The position numbers and the translations under genes were made by a program. 48,308 nt of DNA from Candidatus Daviesbacteria bacterium GW2011_GWA1_41_61. GTDB lineage: Bacteria > Patescibacteriota > Microgenomatia > Daviesbacterales > UBA10151. The notes beneath the pieces were generated by a model that saw only the letters and a list, made by a program, of their open reading frames with translations, was not told where the DNA came from and made no database searches. Shown one piece after another: positions 1 to 6,613 of this stretch (its first letter is position 1; each line of letters opens with the position of its first letter). Where the stretch lies: contig LCBT01000006.1 of assembly GCA_000997385.1 (NCBI GenBank), positions 1 to 48,308 of the forward strand. Reading direction: 5' to 3'.

Positions 1-79
1 CCTGTTTGACCTGAGGGGCTAAACTTAGGGTTAAAGTTACTCCCAACACTACCAGGAGAATAATAACAGCTTTTTTCAC
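1..79 (-). CDS. Partial secreted or membrane-anchored protein (N-terminus only)
   Basis: Reading leftward from a GTG at 79, 26 codons stay open to the window edge. They encode two lysines followed by a run of Ile, Leu and Val and then an Ala-Pro, which is the layout of a signal peptide or N-terminal anchor. No Shine-Dalgarno sequence precedes the GTG, but a good sigma70-type promoter ends 9 nt upstream, which fits the leaderless starts seen elsewhere in the window. The mature protein lies outside the window, so no function can be given. The frame is also open upstream of the GTG, so the start is an inference from the promoter position. Confidence 0.45.
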   Translation of the reverse strand, partial: MKKAVIILLVVLGVTLTLSLAPQVKQ

Positions 80-88
80 TTTAATTTC

Positions 89-117
89 ACTGTATAAGAG
101 ATTTAGTAGACTGTCAA
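89..117 (-). promoter_or_regulatory. Promoter TTGACA-N17-TACAGT, leftward
   Basis: On the minus strand a perfect -35 (112-117) and a -10 (89-94) are separated by exactly 17 bp. Transcription would begin near 82, almost at the GTG of the partial gene at 1-79. Confidence 0.55.
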
Positions 118-160
118 TCGTTTTTGACTTTGGAGTTCGATTACACTACCCATTTAGCGG

Positions 161-166
161 TATAAT
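161..166 (+). promoter_or_regulatory. TATAAT box directly upstream of the methyltransferase start
   Basis: A perfect -10 hexamer ends 6 nt before the ATG at 173. No convincing -35 is visible at 16-18 bp. There is no room for a ribosome binding site, so the transcript is probably leaderless. Confidence 0.5.
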
Positions 167-172
167 TGATCT

Positions 173-724
173 ATGAATTTAAAATTAAATGCCAAACAGT
201 TGAGGAAAGAAAGCGCGAAATTCAAAATCCGTCCTTCAAAATTAAGAAAGAACGAGATTTATATTATCCTGGATAATGTTTTAGATACCTATAATATCGG
301 TTCTATTTTTAGATTAGCTGATGCGGTCGCAGCTAAAAAAATATATCTTTGCGGGGGGACTGAAACTCCTCCTAACCCACGAATTAAAAAAGCTTCAATT
401 AACACTACCGAGTGGGTAGATTGGGAATATAAAGAGACGGCAGTTGAAGTGATTGAAGATCTTAGGGGAAAGGTTAAAGAAATACAGATTATTGCTATAG
501 AACAAAGCGATAAATCAGTCCGATATGACAAATTTGAGTACAAATACCCCCTAGCACTAGTTGTCGGTCATGAGAGTGAAGGAGTATCTAAAGAGGTGCT
601 GGAGATGGTTGATGCAGTGGTGGAGCTGCCGATGTTTGGGGTGAATATTAGTTTAAATGTCATGGTCTCACTGGCTATTGTACTTTATGAAGTCATCAAA
701 AGGACCAGGATTCCCTCCAAATAA
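173..724 (+). CDS. RNA 2'-O-methyltransferase, SpoU/TrmH (SPOUT) family
   Basis: This 183-residue protein carries the three SpoU motifs in order. Motif 1 is at about residues 40-56 (NIGSIFRLADA), motif 2 at about 126-137 (VVGHESEGVS), and motif 3 at about 148-166 (ELPMFGVNISLNVMVSLAI) with the Asn/Ser that line the knotted S-adenosylmethionine site. The family transfers a methyl group to a ribose 2'-OH in tRNA or rRNA. The length matches a minimal catalytic domain with a short basic N-terminus, so the target RNA cannot be told; TrmL- or TrmH-like tRNA targets are possible. It lies next to the 16S gene but is separated from it by the rRNA promoter. The start is set by a TATAAT box 6 nt upstream. 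Confidence 0.9.
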   Translation: MNLKLNAKQLRKESAKFKIRPSKLRKNEIYIILDNVLDTYNIGSIFRLADAVAAKKIYLCGGTETPPNPRIKKASINTTEWVDWEYKETAVEVIEDLRGKVKEIQIIAIEQSDKSVRYDKFEYKYPLALVVGHESEGVSKEVLEMVDAVVELPMFGVNISLNVMVSLAIVLYEVIKRTRIPSK

Positions 725-737
725 TTTTTTTTCGGGT

Positions 738-766
738 TTGACAGGAGATTTACGATCAAGTAAAAT
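738..766 (+). promoter_or_regulatory. Strong promoter TTGACA-N17-TAAAAT upstream of 16S
   Basis: The -35 (738-743) is perfect and the -10 (761-766) differs by one base, with 17 bp between them. The predicted start near 773 falls exactly at the foot of a hairpin (774-807). It is the only strong promoter seen before the 16S gene. Confidence 0.7.
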
Positions 767-772
767 ATCCTT

Positions 773-862
773 GCCTTAGTTTAAGCAGGAAGATATCTGC
801 ACTAAGGTTGTAATTGAGAGATAGTTTACACCAGTAGGCTGATGGCCTAATAGGTGTTTTTT
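773..862 (+). ncRNA. Candidate small RNA or attenuated 16S leader
   Basis: From the predicted start near 773 the sequence folds into a two-part hairpin (774-780 with 801-807, and 785-788 with 797-800). A second hairpin with a six-T tail (828-862) follows. Promoter, structure and terminator together would give a discrete RNA of about 90 nt. It may instead be a leader through which the 16S transcript must read. No known family is recognised. Confidence 0.4.
828..862 (+). terminator. Intrinsic terminator-like hairpin before 16S
   Basis: The arms ACACC/GGTGT and AGGC/GCCT enclose a short loop and are followed by six T residues. Its position between the promoter and the 16S gene is unusual. Confidence 0.5.
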
Positions 863-917
863 GTCTTCGCACTTTGATAACCAAAAAAGTTTAAAATCAC
901 TTTTTCGGATCTATATT

Positions 918-937
918 GATCCTGGAAAAGTGGTGGG
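918..937 (+). other. 16S precursor processing stem, 5' strand
   Basis: This 20-nt segment is complementary to 4228-4247 downstream of the 16S gene, with two mismatched positions. Long stems flanking mature rRNA are the substrates of RNase III-type processing. The pair encloses only the 16S gene and its introns. Confidence 0.7.
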
Positions 938-1075
938 AAAAACCCCGATTAAATCGGGGTAAAGACAAGAGTCAACTTGTCAATTCAAATGAATCTGTAG
1001 CTCGGTAACTTGTAACTCGTTTACTCGTTCATCGAGCAAGCGAGCATACGAGCCAACGAGACACAATTCTTTATT

Positions 1076-1118
<43 letters not shown>

Positions 1119-2098
1119 TAAGCATGCAAGTCGAACGGGCCCGCAAGGGTCAGTGGCGGACGGTTGAGTAATAGGCGGGAATCTACCTCGAAGTGGGACA
1201 TAGCCAGCCGAAAGGTTGGGTAATTTCCCATGTGATCGCAAGATCAAAGCCGCAAGGCGCTTTGAGATGAGCCTGCCTCCTATCAGCTTGTTGGTGGGGT
1301 AATGGCCTACCAAGGCAACGACGGGTAGCTGGTCTGAGAGGATGGTCAGCCAGAGTGGGACTGCGACACGGCCCACACACCTACGGGTGGCAGCAACTAG
1401 GAATCTTGGGCAATGGGCGAAAGCCTGACCCAGCGACGCCGCGTGGAGGATTGACGGCCTTCGGGTTGTAAACTCCTTTTATCTGGGAAGATTATGACGG
1501 TACCAGATGAATAAGCACCTGCTAACTACGTGCCAGAAGCCTCGGTAATACGTAGGGTGCAAGCGTTATCCGGATTTATTGGGCGTAAAGAGTAGCGTAG
1601 GCGGTCCGATGCATTTTGCTTGAAAGCCCATGGCTTAACCATGGTTTTGGGCAAAATATGATCGGACTTGAAGGTACAATAGGGTGTTGGAACCGATCGT
1701 GGAGCGGTGAAATGCGTTGATATGATCGGGAACGCCAAAGGTGTAGACAGACACCTGGTGTATTCTTGACGCTTAGGCACGAAAGCTTGGGGAGCGAAGC
1801 AGATTAGAGACCTGCGTAGTCCAAGCCGTAAACAATGTCCGCTAGTTATTGGCCTTTTTGGTCAGTGACGAAGTTAACACGTTAAGCGGACCGCCTGGGG
1901 AGTACGAGCGCAAGCTTAAAACTCAAAGGAATTGACGGGGAGGCGCACAAGCAGTGGAGCGTGTGGTTTAATTCGATACCAAGCGAAGAACCTCACCAGG
2001 GCTTGACATGCTAGAGTTCTATCCCGCCGAAAGGCGGGAAATCCGCAAGGAGGCTAGCACAGATGCTGCATGGCTGTCGTCAGCTCGTGGCGTGGGGT

Positions 2099-2945
2099 CT
2101 GAAAAAAGGCCCATCGCGCCCGTTGATAGTAATGTCAAATGGAAAATTCGGCTCATATCGGTGAATCTACTTGATATTCGGATTAGCTTCGGATATTGTA
2201 ATAAGTAGTAATACCGAGGGAAGTCGGGAAGATGATTTTCACTGCTCGTAAGAACTTAAAACTTGATGTTTCTGATAAACAAGTAGAGATCCTTATTGGT
2301 TGCTTATTAGGAGATGCTTATCTTACAAAGTTAGGCAAAATCCAAATTGAGCAGTCAGATAAGCAAGAAGAGTATATAAAATGGAAGCATCAAGAGCTAG
2401 CTTCGATAAGTTATTCCGGTTTAAAAGAGGTTGTCCGTTTTGATAAACAGGACAAACGTGTTACAAAATCCTTTCGATTTTGGACTCGACAATTCTTCAA
2501 AAGCTGGAGAGATATATTCTATCGAGGAGGTTGTAAAGTATTCCCAAAAGAGTTAAAAGAACTAATAACCCCATTAGCTATTGCTGTTTGGTATATGGAT
2601 GATGGGAGTTATGACATGAAATCTAACTATATGTTTTCAACAGAATCATTTGATTTACAAAGTCGAATAGATTTATTAAGAAAACTTGAGTTTTGGGAGG
2701 TAGAAGCAACCTTAAAAAATAGTGGCAAGTTACGAATTAGGAGTAAAAGTCTTAAAAAGTTCTTCGAGTTAGTGGGACCATATGTTCATCAAAGTATGAA
2801 ATATAAACTTCCTTGACCCTGTAACGACTGATATGGAAGGTACCAGATAATCTGGATCAAAACTTCCATTACACGCCGGACTCCGTACCGTAAAGTCGAC
2901 GGAGATGGGATAGTCTAATTTTTGCTAAATGCAAATTTGGAGCTG
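2099..2945 (+). other. Group I intron in 16S near E. coli position 1083
   Basis: The insert splits the helix that follows GCTCGTGGCGTGGGGT. An internal guide AGGCCC at about 2106-2111 pairs with the exon end GGGT plus the first intron bases CT, placing a U-G wobble at T2098. Near the 3' end, GGACT and AGTCT can form P7 around a CCGT/ACGG P8 hairpin (about 2878-2917). The 5' core word AATACCG-GGGAAGTCG and the 3' word TTGACCC-GTA-CGACTGA both recur in the second 23S intron, so the two are related. The 3' end is uncertain by a few bases. It encodes a homing endonuclease. Confidence 0.8.
2232..2816 (+). CDS. LAGLIDADG homing endonuclease encoded in 16S intron 1
   Basis: The protein has 194 residues and two LAGLIDADG-type motifs, LIGCLLGDAYL at about residues 21-31 and AIAVWYMDDGSY at about 117-128. 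This is the arrangement of the LAGLIDADG_2 group of intron endonucleases. The acidic residues of each motif (GD and DD) that bind the catalytic metal are present. Such enzymes cut intron-less copies of the host gene, here a 16S gene, and so spread the intron; some also help RNA folding as maturases. The ORF sits between intron core elements, starts within a purine-rich stretch of the core, and looks intact. It is related to the endonuclease at 21734-22381. It has no promoter of its own and would depend on rRNA transcription. Confidence 0.88.
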   Translation: MIFTARKNLKLDVSDKQVEILIGCLLGDAYLTKLGKIQIEQSDKQEEYIKWKHQELASISYSGLKEVVRFDKQDKRVTKSFRFWTRQFFKSWRDIFYRGGCKVFPKELKELITPLAIAVWYMDDGSYDMKSNYMFSTESFDLQSRIDLLRKLEFWEVEATLKNSGKLRIRSKSLKKFFELVGPYVHQSMKYKLP

Positions 2946-3248
2946 TATCATTAAGTTGAGTAACGAGCGCAACCCTCACCGTATGTTAAATAATTCATAC
3001 GGAACTGACCCGATTTTTCGGGTAGGAAGGCGGGGATGACGTCAAGTCAGCACGGCTCTTACGCCCTGGGCAACACACACCCTACAATGGCGAATAACAA
3101 CGAGTTGCAAGCCGGTAACGGCAAGCTAATCTCTGAAATTTCGCCCCAGTTCAGATCGAGGTCTGAAACCCGACCTCGTGAAGTCGGAATTGCTAGTAAT
3201 CGCGAATCAGCAGGTCGCGGTGAATACGTTCTCGCCTCTTGTACACAC

Positions 3249-3954
3249 GTCCTATAGCATAGGAATAAATGCGCGCCTAGCAGCTTACTAAGCAAGGTGG
3301 TTTAAATCCATCCTTGTAGCTAAAAAAATTTGGCAGAGACAATTTGGTGACAGATGTCTTGGAGGGCCTGAAGCAAAAGGCAGCCTAACATTTAACAGAA
3401 GTTCGACCCCTACGGTGTGTTAGTGGGGAAGAACATTAAAAATTCTGGTTAGGATGTCTGGAATTGTTTAGTAAGTGACCTAGGGAGATCTCTTCTTGAC
3501 ATTTGGGTAATATTCGGGCTATCTTAATATTAAGATGTCCTTGAAGAAGAGAAGTCAGCTGATCCATAGTACTACGTTTAGTTATATGAATGTAGGAAGG
3601 GAGAAACCTGAAAGTTTGTCTGATGATTATATTATTGGCTTAACTGATGGAGAGGGATGTTTTTATGTCGATATTAGAGCTCCAAAAGGAGAATATAAAT
3701 CTTATCGAGTAGAACTTCATTTTTTCATTAAATTAAGGGAAGATGAGCTTTTATTATTACAAAAAGTTCAAAAATTTAAAGAACTATTTGCTATTTCGTC
3801 GAATTGCCTTAATGGTTAAAAATGGCGAACATAGAAGTAATAAAGGCTTAATAAAAATCCAGCAGATAAAGTCACAGATGAATAACAGGGCTCGCCCGGT
3901 GCGGGAAATCCGCTCGCCGGGTGGGAACTCGAAGTAACCCAAACTATCGAAATC
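3249..3954 (+). other. Second intervening sequence in 16S at about E. coli 1399/1400
   Basis: The insertion lies between TTGTACACAC and CGCCCGTCAC, in the decoding-site strand. Exon conservation fixes both edges to within a few bases. A possible P7 (AGAC with GTCT, about 3337-3360) hints at a group I core with the ORF in a P9-type loop, but the usual terminal U and G are not seen, so the class is unresolved. It holds a truncated LAGLIDADG reading frame. Removal of this RNA would be needed to rebuild the 1400 region of the ribosome. Confidence 0.7.
3535..3819 (+). pseudogene. Truncated LAGLIDADG endonuclease remnant in 16S insertion 2
   Basis: The frame encodes 94 residues with one clear LAGLIDADG motif (IIGLTDGEGCFYVDI, about residues 33-47) followed by the usual HFFIKL-type strand and the helix that leads into the middle of the fold. 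It then stops, about half way through a normal domain of 150 residues or more. Neither the remaining bases of the insertion nor other frames restore the C-terminal half. It therefore looks like a decayed homing endonuclease, which fits the late stage of the homing cycle when the intron persists without mobility. A short functional protein cannot be excluded. Confidence 0.7.
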
Positions 3955-4227
3955 CGCCCGTCACGGCAGCAAAGTTGGGGGCACCCGAAGTCTGATGTAT
4001 GTCGGACGAAGGTGAAACCAGCGATGAGGCTGAAGTCGTAACAAGGTATCCCTAGCCGAAGCTGGGGATGGATCACCTCCTTTCTGGAGATTTGATCAAA
4101 CTCAATGATTCCTTAAGTTTCTTAAGTGACTTAGGTTGCTTAAGTCAGGTAGCAGGGGTTTGATCCATTATCACCGATGTCACGCATCGAGTGTTAGAAG
4201 TTTGAGAGTCTTCTTTAAAAAGCTCTC

Positions 4228-4247
4228 CCCACCACTTTTTCGGGATC
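4228..4247 (+). other. 16S precursor processing stem, 3' strand
   Basis: This segment pairs with 918-937 and is followed within 10 nt by an intrinsic terminator. The position supports independent maturation of a 16S-only precursor. Confidence 0.7.
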
Positions 4248-4254
4248 AAAAATC

Positions 4255-4284
4255 AAAGCCTCTACTTATCCGGAGGCTTTTTTT
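4255..4284 (+). terminator. Intrinsic terminator after 16S
   Basis: AAAGCCTC and GAGGCTTT form an 8-bp stem followed by a run of T residues. It separates the 16S unit from tRNA-Cys 20 nt downstream. Confidence 0.75.
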
Positions 4285-4303
4285 GTGCTAAAATCCTCAT
4301 ATT

Positions 4304-4380
4304 GGCCACGTACCCAAGTAGTCTAAGGGAGCGGTCTGCAAAACCGCGATTCATCGGTGCAAATCCGATCGTGGCCTCCA
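4304..4380 (+). tRNA. tRNA-Cys (GCA), CCA encoded
   Basis: The acceptor arms GGCCACG/CGTGGCC, the anticodon loop CTGCAAA and discriminator T73 all identify a cysteine tRNA. The 3' CCA is encoded. The T-loop begins TGC instead of the usual TTC. Confidence 0.93.
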
Positions 4381-4421
4381 AAGTAGAAAATTAAGTTTCA
4401 AGATGCTAAAATGGTTTGTTC

Positions 4422-4493
4422 GGGCGCATAGCTCAGTGGTAGAGCGCGTCTCTGATAAAGACGAGGCCTTTGGTTCGATCCCAAATGTGCCCA
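4422..4493 (+). tRNA. tRNA-Ile (GAT)
   Basis: The acceptor arms are GGGCGCA/TGTGCCC and the anticodon loop is CTGATAA. CCA is not encoded. In the standard rRNA operon this tRNA lies between 16S and 23S, so here it marks the 16S side of a split operon. Confidence 0.93.
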
Positions 4494-4606
4494 CTAAATT
4501 ACTTTACCGTCCTGGCAGCTAAGGTAGTTAATCATACTAATTCCCTAAGAGGTCTTTTTGACCTGATTTGATATCTTTTTCTTGCTGAAAACTTACCCAA
4601 ATTTTG

Positions 4607-4634
4607 TTGTTTTCTTAAGGTCAACTATTAATAT
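4607..4634 (+). promoter_or_regulatory. Promoter TTGTTT-N16-TAATAT
   Basis: The -10 ends 6 nt before the ATG at 4641, leaving no room for a Shine-Dalgarno site. The -35 is partial. Confidence 0.45.
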
Positions 4635-4640
4635 GGGGTT

Positions 4641-4895
4641 ATGACGAATATCCTTACTTGGATATTATTTGGATTAATAGTTGGAATAATCGCCAACTTA
4701 ATTGATCCCAGAGAAAGCAGAAGAGGGCTGCTGAGCTCCATAGTCCTGGGGATTTTAGGAGCAGTTTTAGGAGGGTTTTTAGGAGACCTGCTCTTTGGAA
4801 TAGGAGTCACCGGTTTTAACCTTTCCTCATTTATTGTGGCAGTCATTGGGGCTTTAGTTCTGCTATATGTTGGCAGAATTTTCAAAGGAGCCTAA
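4641..4895 (+). CDS. GlsB/YeaQ/YmgE-type small membrane protein
   Basis: This 84-residue protein has three hydrophobic segments (about residues 3-20, 30-52 and 60-80) rich in Gly and Ala. They are separated by a short charged turn (DPRESRRG) and a glycine-rich GAVLGGFLGDLLFG stretch. That is the pattern of the transglycosylase-associated protein family, whose biochemical role is not settled despite the name. It stands alone between the rRNA/tRNA block and a candidate structured RNA, with its own -10 box 6 nt before the start and a terminator 5 nt after the stop. The length is typical of the family. Confidence 0.85.
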   Translation: MTNILTWILFGLIVGIIANLIDPRESRRGLLSSIVLGILGAVLGGFLGDLLFGIGVTGFNLSSFIVAVIGALVLLYVGRIFKGA

Positions 4896-4899
4896 CCTT

Positions 4900-4924
4900 G
4901 ACCCCGGTTTAACCGGAGTCTTTT
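4900..4924 (+). terminator. Intrinsic terminator
   Basis: GACCCCGGTT pairs with AACCGGAGTC around a minimal loop and is followed by TTTT. It directly follows the GlsB-like gene. Confidence 0.7.
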
Positions 4925-4964
4925 GAATTTGTATGCTTTTTAACTTAAAGCAGAATCAGGCTTG

Positions 4965-5071
4965 AGGGTAGGTAAAAACTCGTCAGAGTCGCTGGGGTGG
5001 TTTTTAAAATCAGGACCGAACCTCACTCGGGAACATAAAAGTTTAGGTCCTTGTCACCTCGGTCCTACCCT
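4965..5071 (+). ncRNA. Candidate structured RNA with three nested stems
   Basis: Three helices nest in order: AGGGTAGG (4965-4972) with CCTACCCT (5064-5071), GGGGTG (4994-4999) with CACCTC (5055-5060), and AGGACC (5012-5017) with GGTCCT (5046-5051). The closed element of about 107 nt ends shortly before an AAAGGAGG site. It does not match a riboswitch or known small RNA that I recognise. A cis-regulatory leader or a free RNA are both possible. Confidence 0.4.
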
Positions 5072-5101
5072 ACAACTGATCCCGATCATGGGAAAGGAGG
5101 G

Positions 5102-5209
5102 ATGATGACTTTAGTCAAAAGAAAAATTGCTTCTTTTTGGGAAAAATTAGTTTTACAAGATAACTTTTTGGGTAATTTTATTCTTCTTCTCACCAGCCCA
5201 GTAGAGTAA
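5102..5209 (+). CDS. Possible small protein of 34-35 residues
   Basis: An ATGATG follows a strong AAAGGAGG at 5093-5100, and the frame runs for 35 codons. The product would have a basic start (LVKRK), an aromatic-charged middle and a hydrophobic end (NFILLLTS). The spacing is short for the first ATG and better for the second at 5105. It could be a small membrane peptide, a leader peptide or a fragment of a lost gene. The Shine-Dalgarno sequence is the main support. Confidence 0.3.
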   Translation: MMTLVKRKIASFWEKLVLQDNFLGNFILLLTSPVE

Positions 5210-5250
5210 GGATTTCCTTTTTCTGATAGTTTTTATTACACTTTGTTCCA

Positions 5251-5279
5251 TTGACAAAGTTTTGTATTTCTGCCATACT
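5251..5279 (+). promoter_or_regulatory. Promoter TTGACA-N17-CATACT
   Basis: A perfect -35 and a near-consensus -10 lie at 17-bp spacing. The leader to the GH18 start at 5342 is about 55 nt and contains GAGGAGG at 5299-5305, too far from the ATG to serve it directly. Confidence 0.55.
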
Positions 5280-5341
5280 CCGCGCTGTCGCTTAAATGAG
5301 GAGGTTTTAAGCACATCCGCAAAATATCTCCCTACTACTAA

Positions 5342-6613
5342 ATGAAGGATTTACTGCCTGTTAATCTCTATCTTGCAGCCGGTTTGGTTGGCTTAGCTAC
5401 TTTAATGGCGGCCTTTATGGCGGCGTTAGCTCCATCCCCCAATATTGCCGCTTCTTTGGTGACCATGATGACTCCTCTCCATCCTTTAACAGAAGATAAA
5501 AGTGCCAAAGAGGTTTTTGGCTTTGCTCCTTTTTGGACGATTGATAAATTAGCCGGTGTTGATTTTGAGGTTCTAACCACTTTAGCTTATTTTGGTATCC
5601 CGGTTTTGGGCGATGGTAATTTAGACAGGGGAGACCCCGGGTATACTACCTTTAAAAGTAAAAAAGCCACTGATATTTTTAAAAGAGCCCATGTTTTTGG
5701 TACCAGGGTAGTTTTGACTTTAACTCAAATGAACAACGGTCAAATTTTGGCCTTATTAGATAACCCTGAAGCCCAGGCAAATGCGACCTTTCAAGCAGTG
5801 GAGGAGGTGAAAAAAAGAGGTATTGATGGTATCAATGTTGATTTTGAGTATAATGGTGACCCCGGAGAAGATTACCGGCAGAAGTTTACTAACTTTGTGG
5901 CAGATCTGGCTGATCAAATGCACCGTTATAACCCAAGCTCTAAGGTAACAGTTTCCGTCTATGCTGCCTCAGTTAAAGACCCTAAAATTTACGATATCAC
6001 TGCTTTGTCTTCCGCCTCAGATGGCATTTTTATGATGGCTTATGATTTTGCTTTAGCTGGCTCAGATACTGCCATGCCCACATCTCCCCTTTATGGATAT
6101 AAAGAAGGACATTATTGGTACGATGTCTCCACGGCAGTAGAAGATTTTTTATCCCTTATGCCTTCTTCTAAGCTTATTTTAGGCGTTCCCTGGTATGGAT
6201 ATAACTATGTAGTGTACCAACCGGAGATTAAAGCTTCCACCAGGCCTTCCTGGACGTGGCGGGGCAGGCCAGCCACTCAAACTTATGCTGTAGCTTTGGA
6301 AAATGTCCGCCCCGACCGGGCAGATATCTCTGATTTCCAAACAGGCTGGGATGATTTAGGACAGGTGGGCTGGAAAGCTTATTATCTCCCTGATGCCGGA
6401 ACTTGGAGAATGATCTTTTTGGAGGATCCCGAGTCTTTAGGTTTAAAATATGATTTTGCTAAAAACAAAAATTTAGCAGGAGTTGGCATGTGGGCTTTAG
6501 GGTTTGAAGACGGCAGAACAGAGTTATGGGCAGTTTTAAGGGATAAATTTGGTCCAAAAGTGGCCGATCATTCTTTAATCGGCAAGGTTATTGTTAGCGA
6601 TGAAAATTATTAA
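5342..6613 (+). CDS. Membrane-anchored GH18-family glycosidase (YaaH/SleL-like)
   Basis: The protein has 423 residues. A hydrophobic anchor covers about residues 8-32. The TIM-barrel domain begins with the FGFAPFW strand near residue 59 and carries the GH18 signature DGINVDFE at 162-169, with the catalytic acid Glu169. Further barrel markers are the FMMAYDF strand near 228, GVPWYGY near 283 and MWALGFEDGR near the end. GH18 enzymes cleave beta-1,4 bonds in chitin or N-acetylglucosamine-containing chains; the YaaH-like branch acts on peptidoglycan, which fits the carboxypeptidase gene that overlaps its 3' end. An in-frame stop directly before the ATG fixes the 5' limit. The substrate is inferred. 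Confidence 0.85.
   Translation: MKDLLPVNLYLAAGLVGLATLMAAFMAALAPSPNIAASLVTMMTPLHPLTEDKSAKEVFGFAPFWTIDKLAGVDFEVLTTLAYFGIPVLGDGNLDRGDPGYTTFKSKKATDIFKRAHVFGTRVVLTLTQMNNGQILALLDNPEAQANATFQAVEEVKKRGIDGINVDFEYNGDPGEDYRQKFTNFVADLADQMHRYNPSSKVTVSVYAASVKDPKIYDITALSSASDGIFMMAYDFALAGSDTAMPTSPLYGYKEGHYWYDVSTAVEDFLSLMPSSKLILGVPWYGYNYVVYQPEIKASTRPSWTWRGRPATQTYAVALENVRPDRADISDFQTGWDDLGQVGWKAYYLPDAGTWRMIFLEDPESLGLKYDFAKNKNLAGVGMWALGFEDGRTELWAVLRDKFGPKVADHSLIGKVIVSDENY

Noticed and set aside
3036-3295. Short ORFs over 16S exon 2
   Set aside because: The bases are conserved rRNA; the translations are shadows.
4965-5071. Structured element considered as SRP RNA, RNase P RNA, 6S RNA or T-box
   Set aside because: None of the diagnostic conserved words of these RNAs is present.
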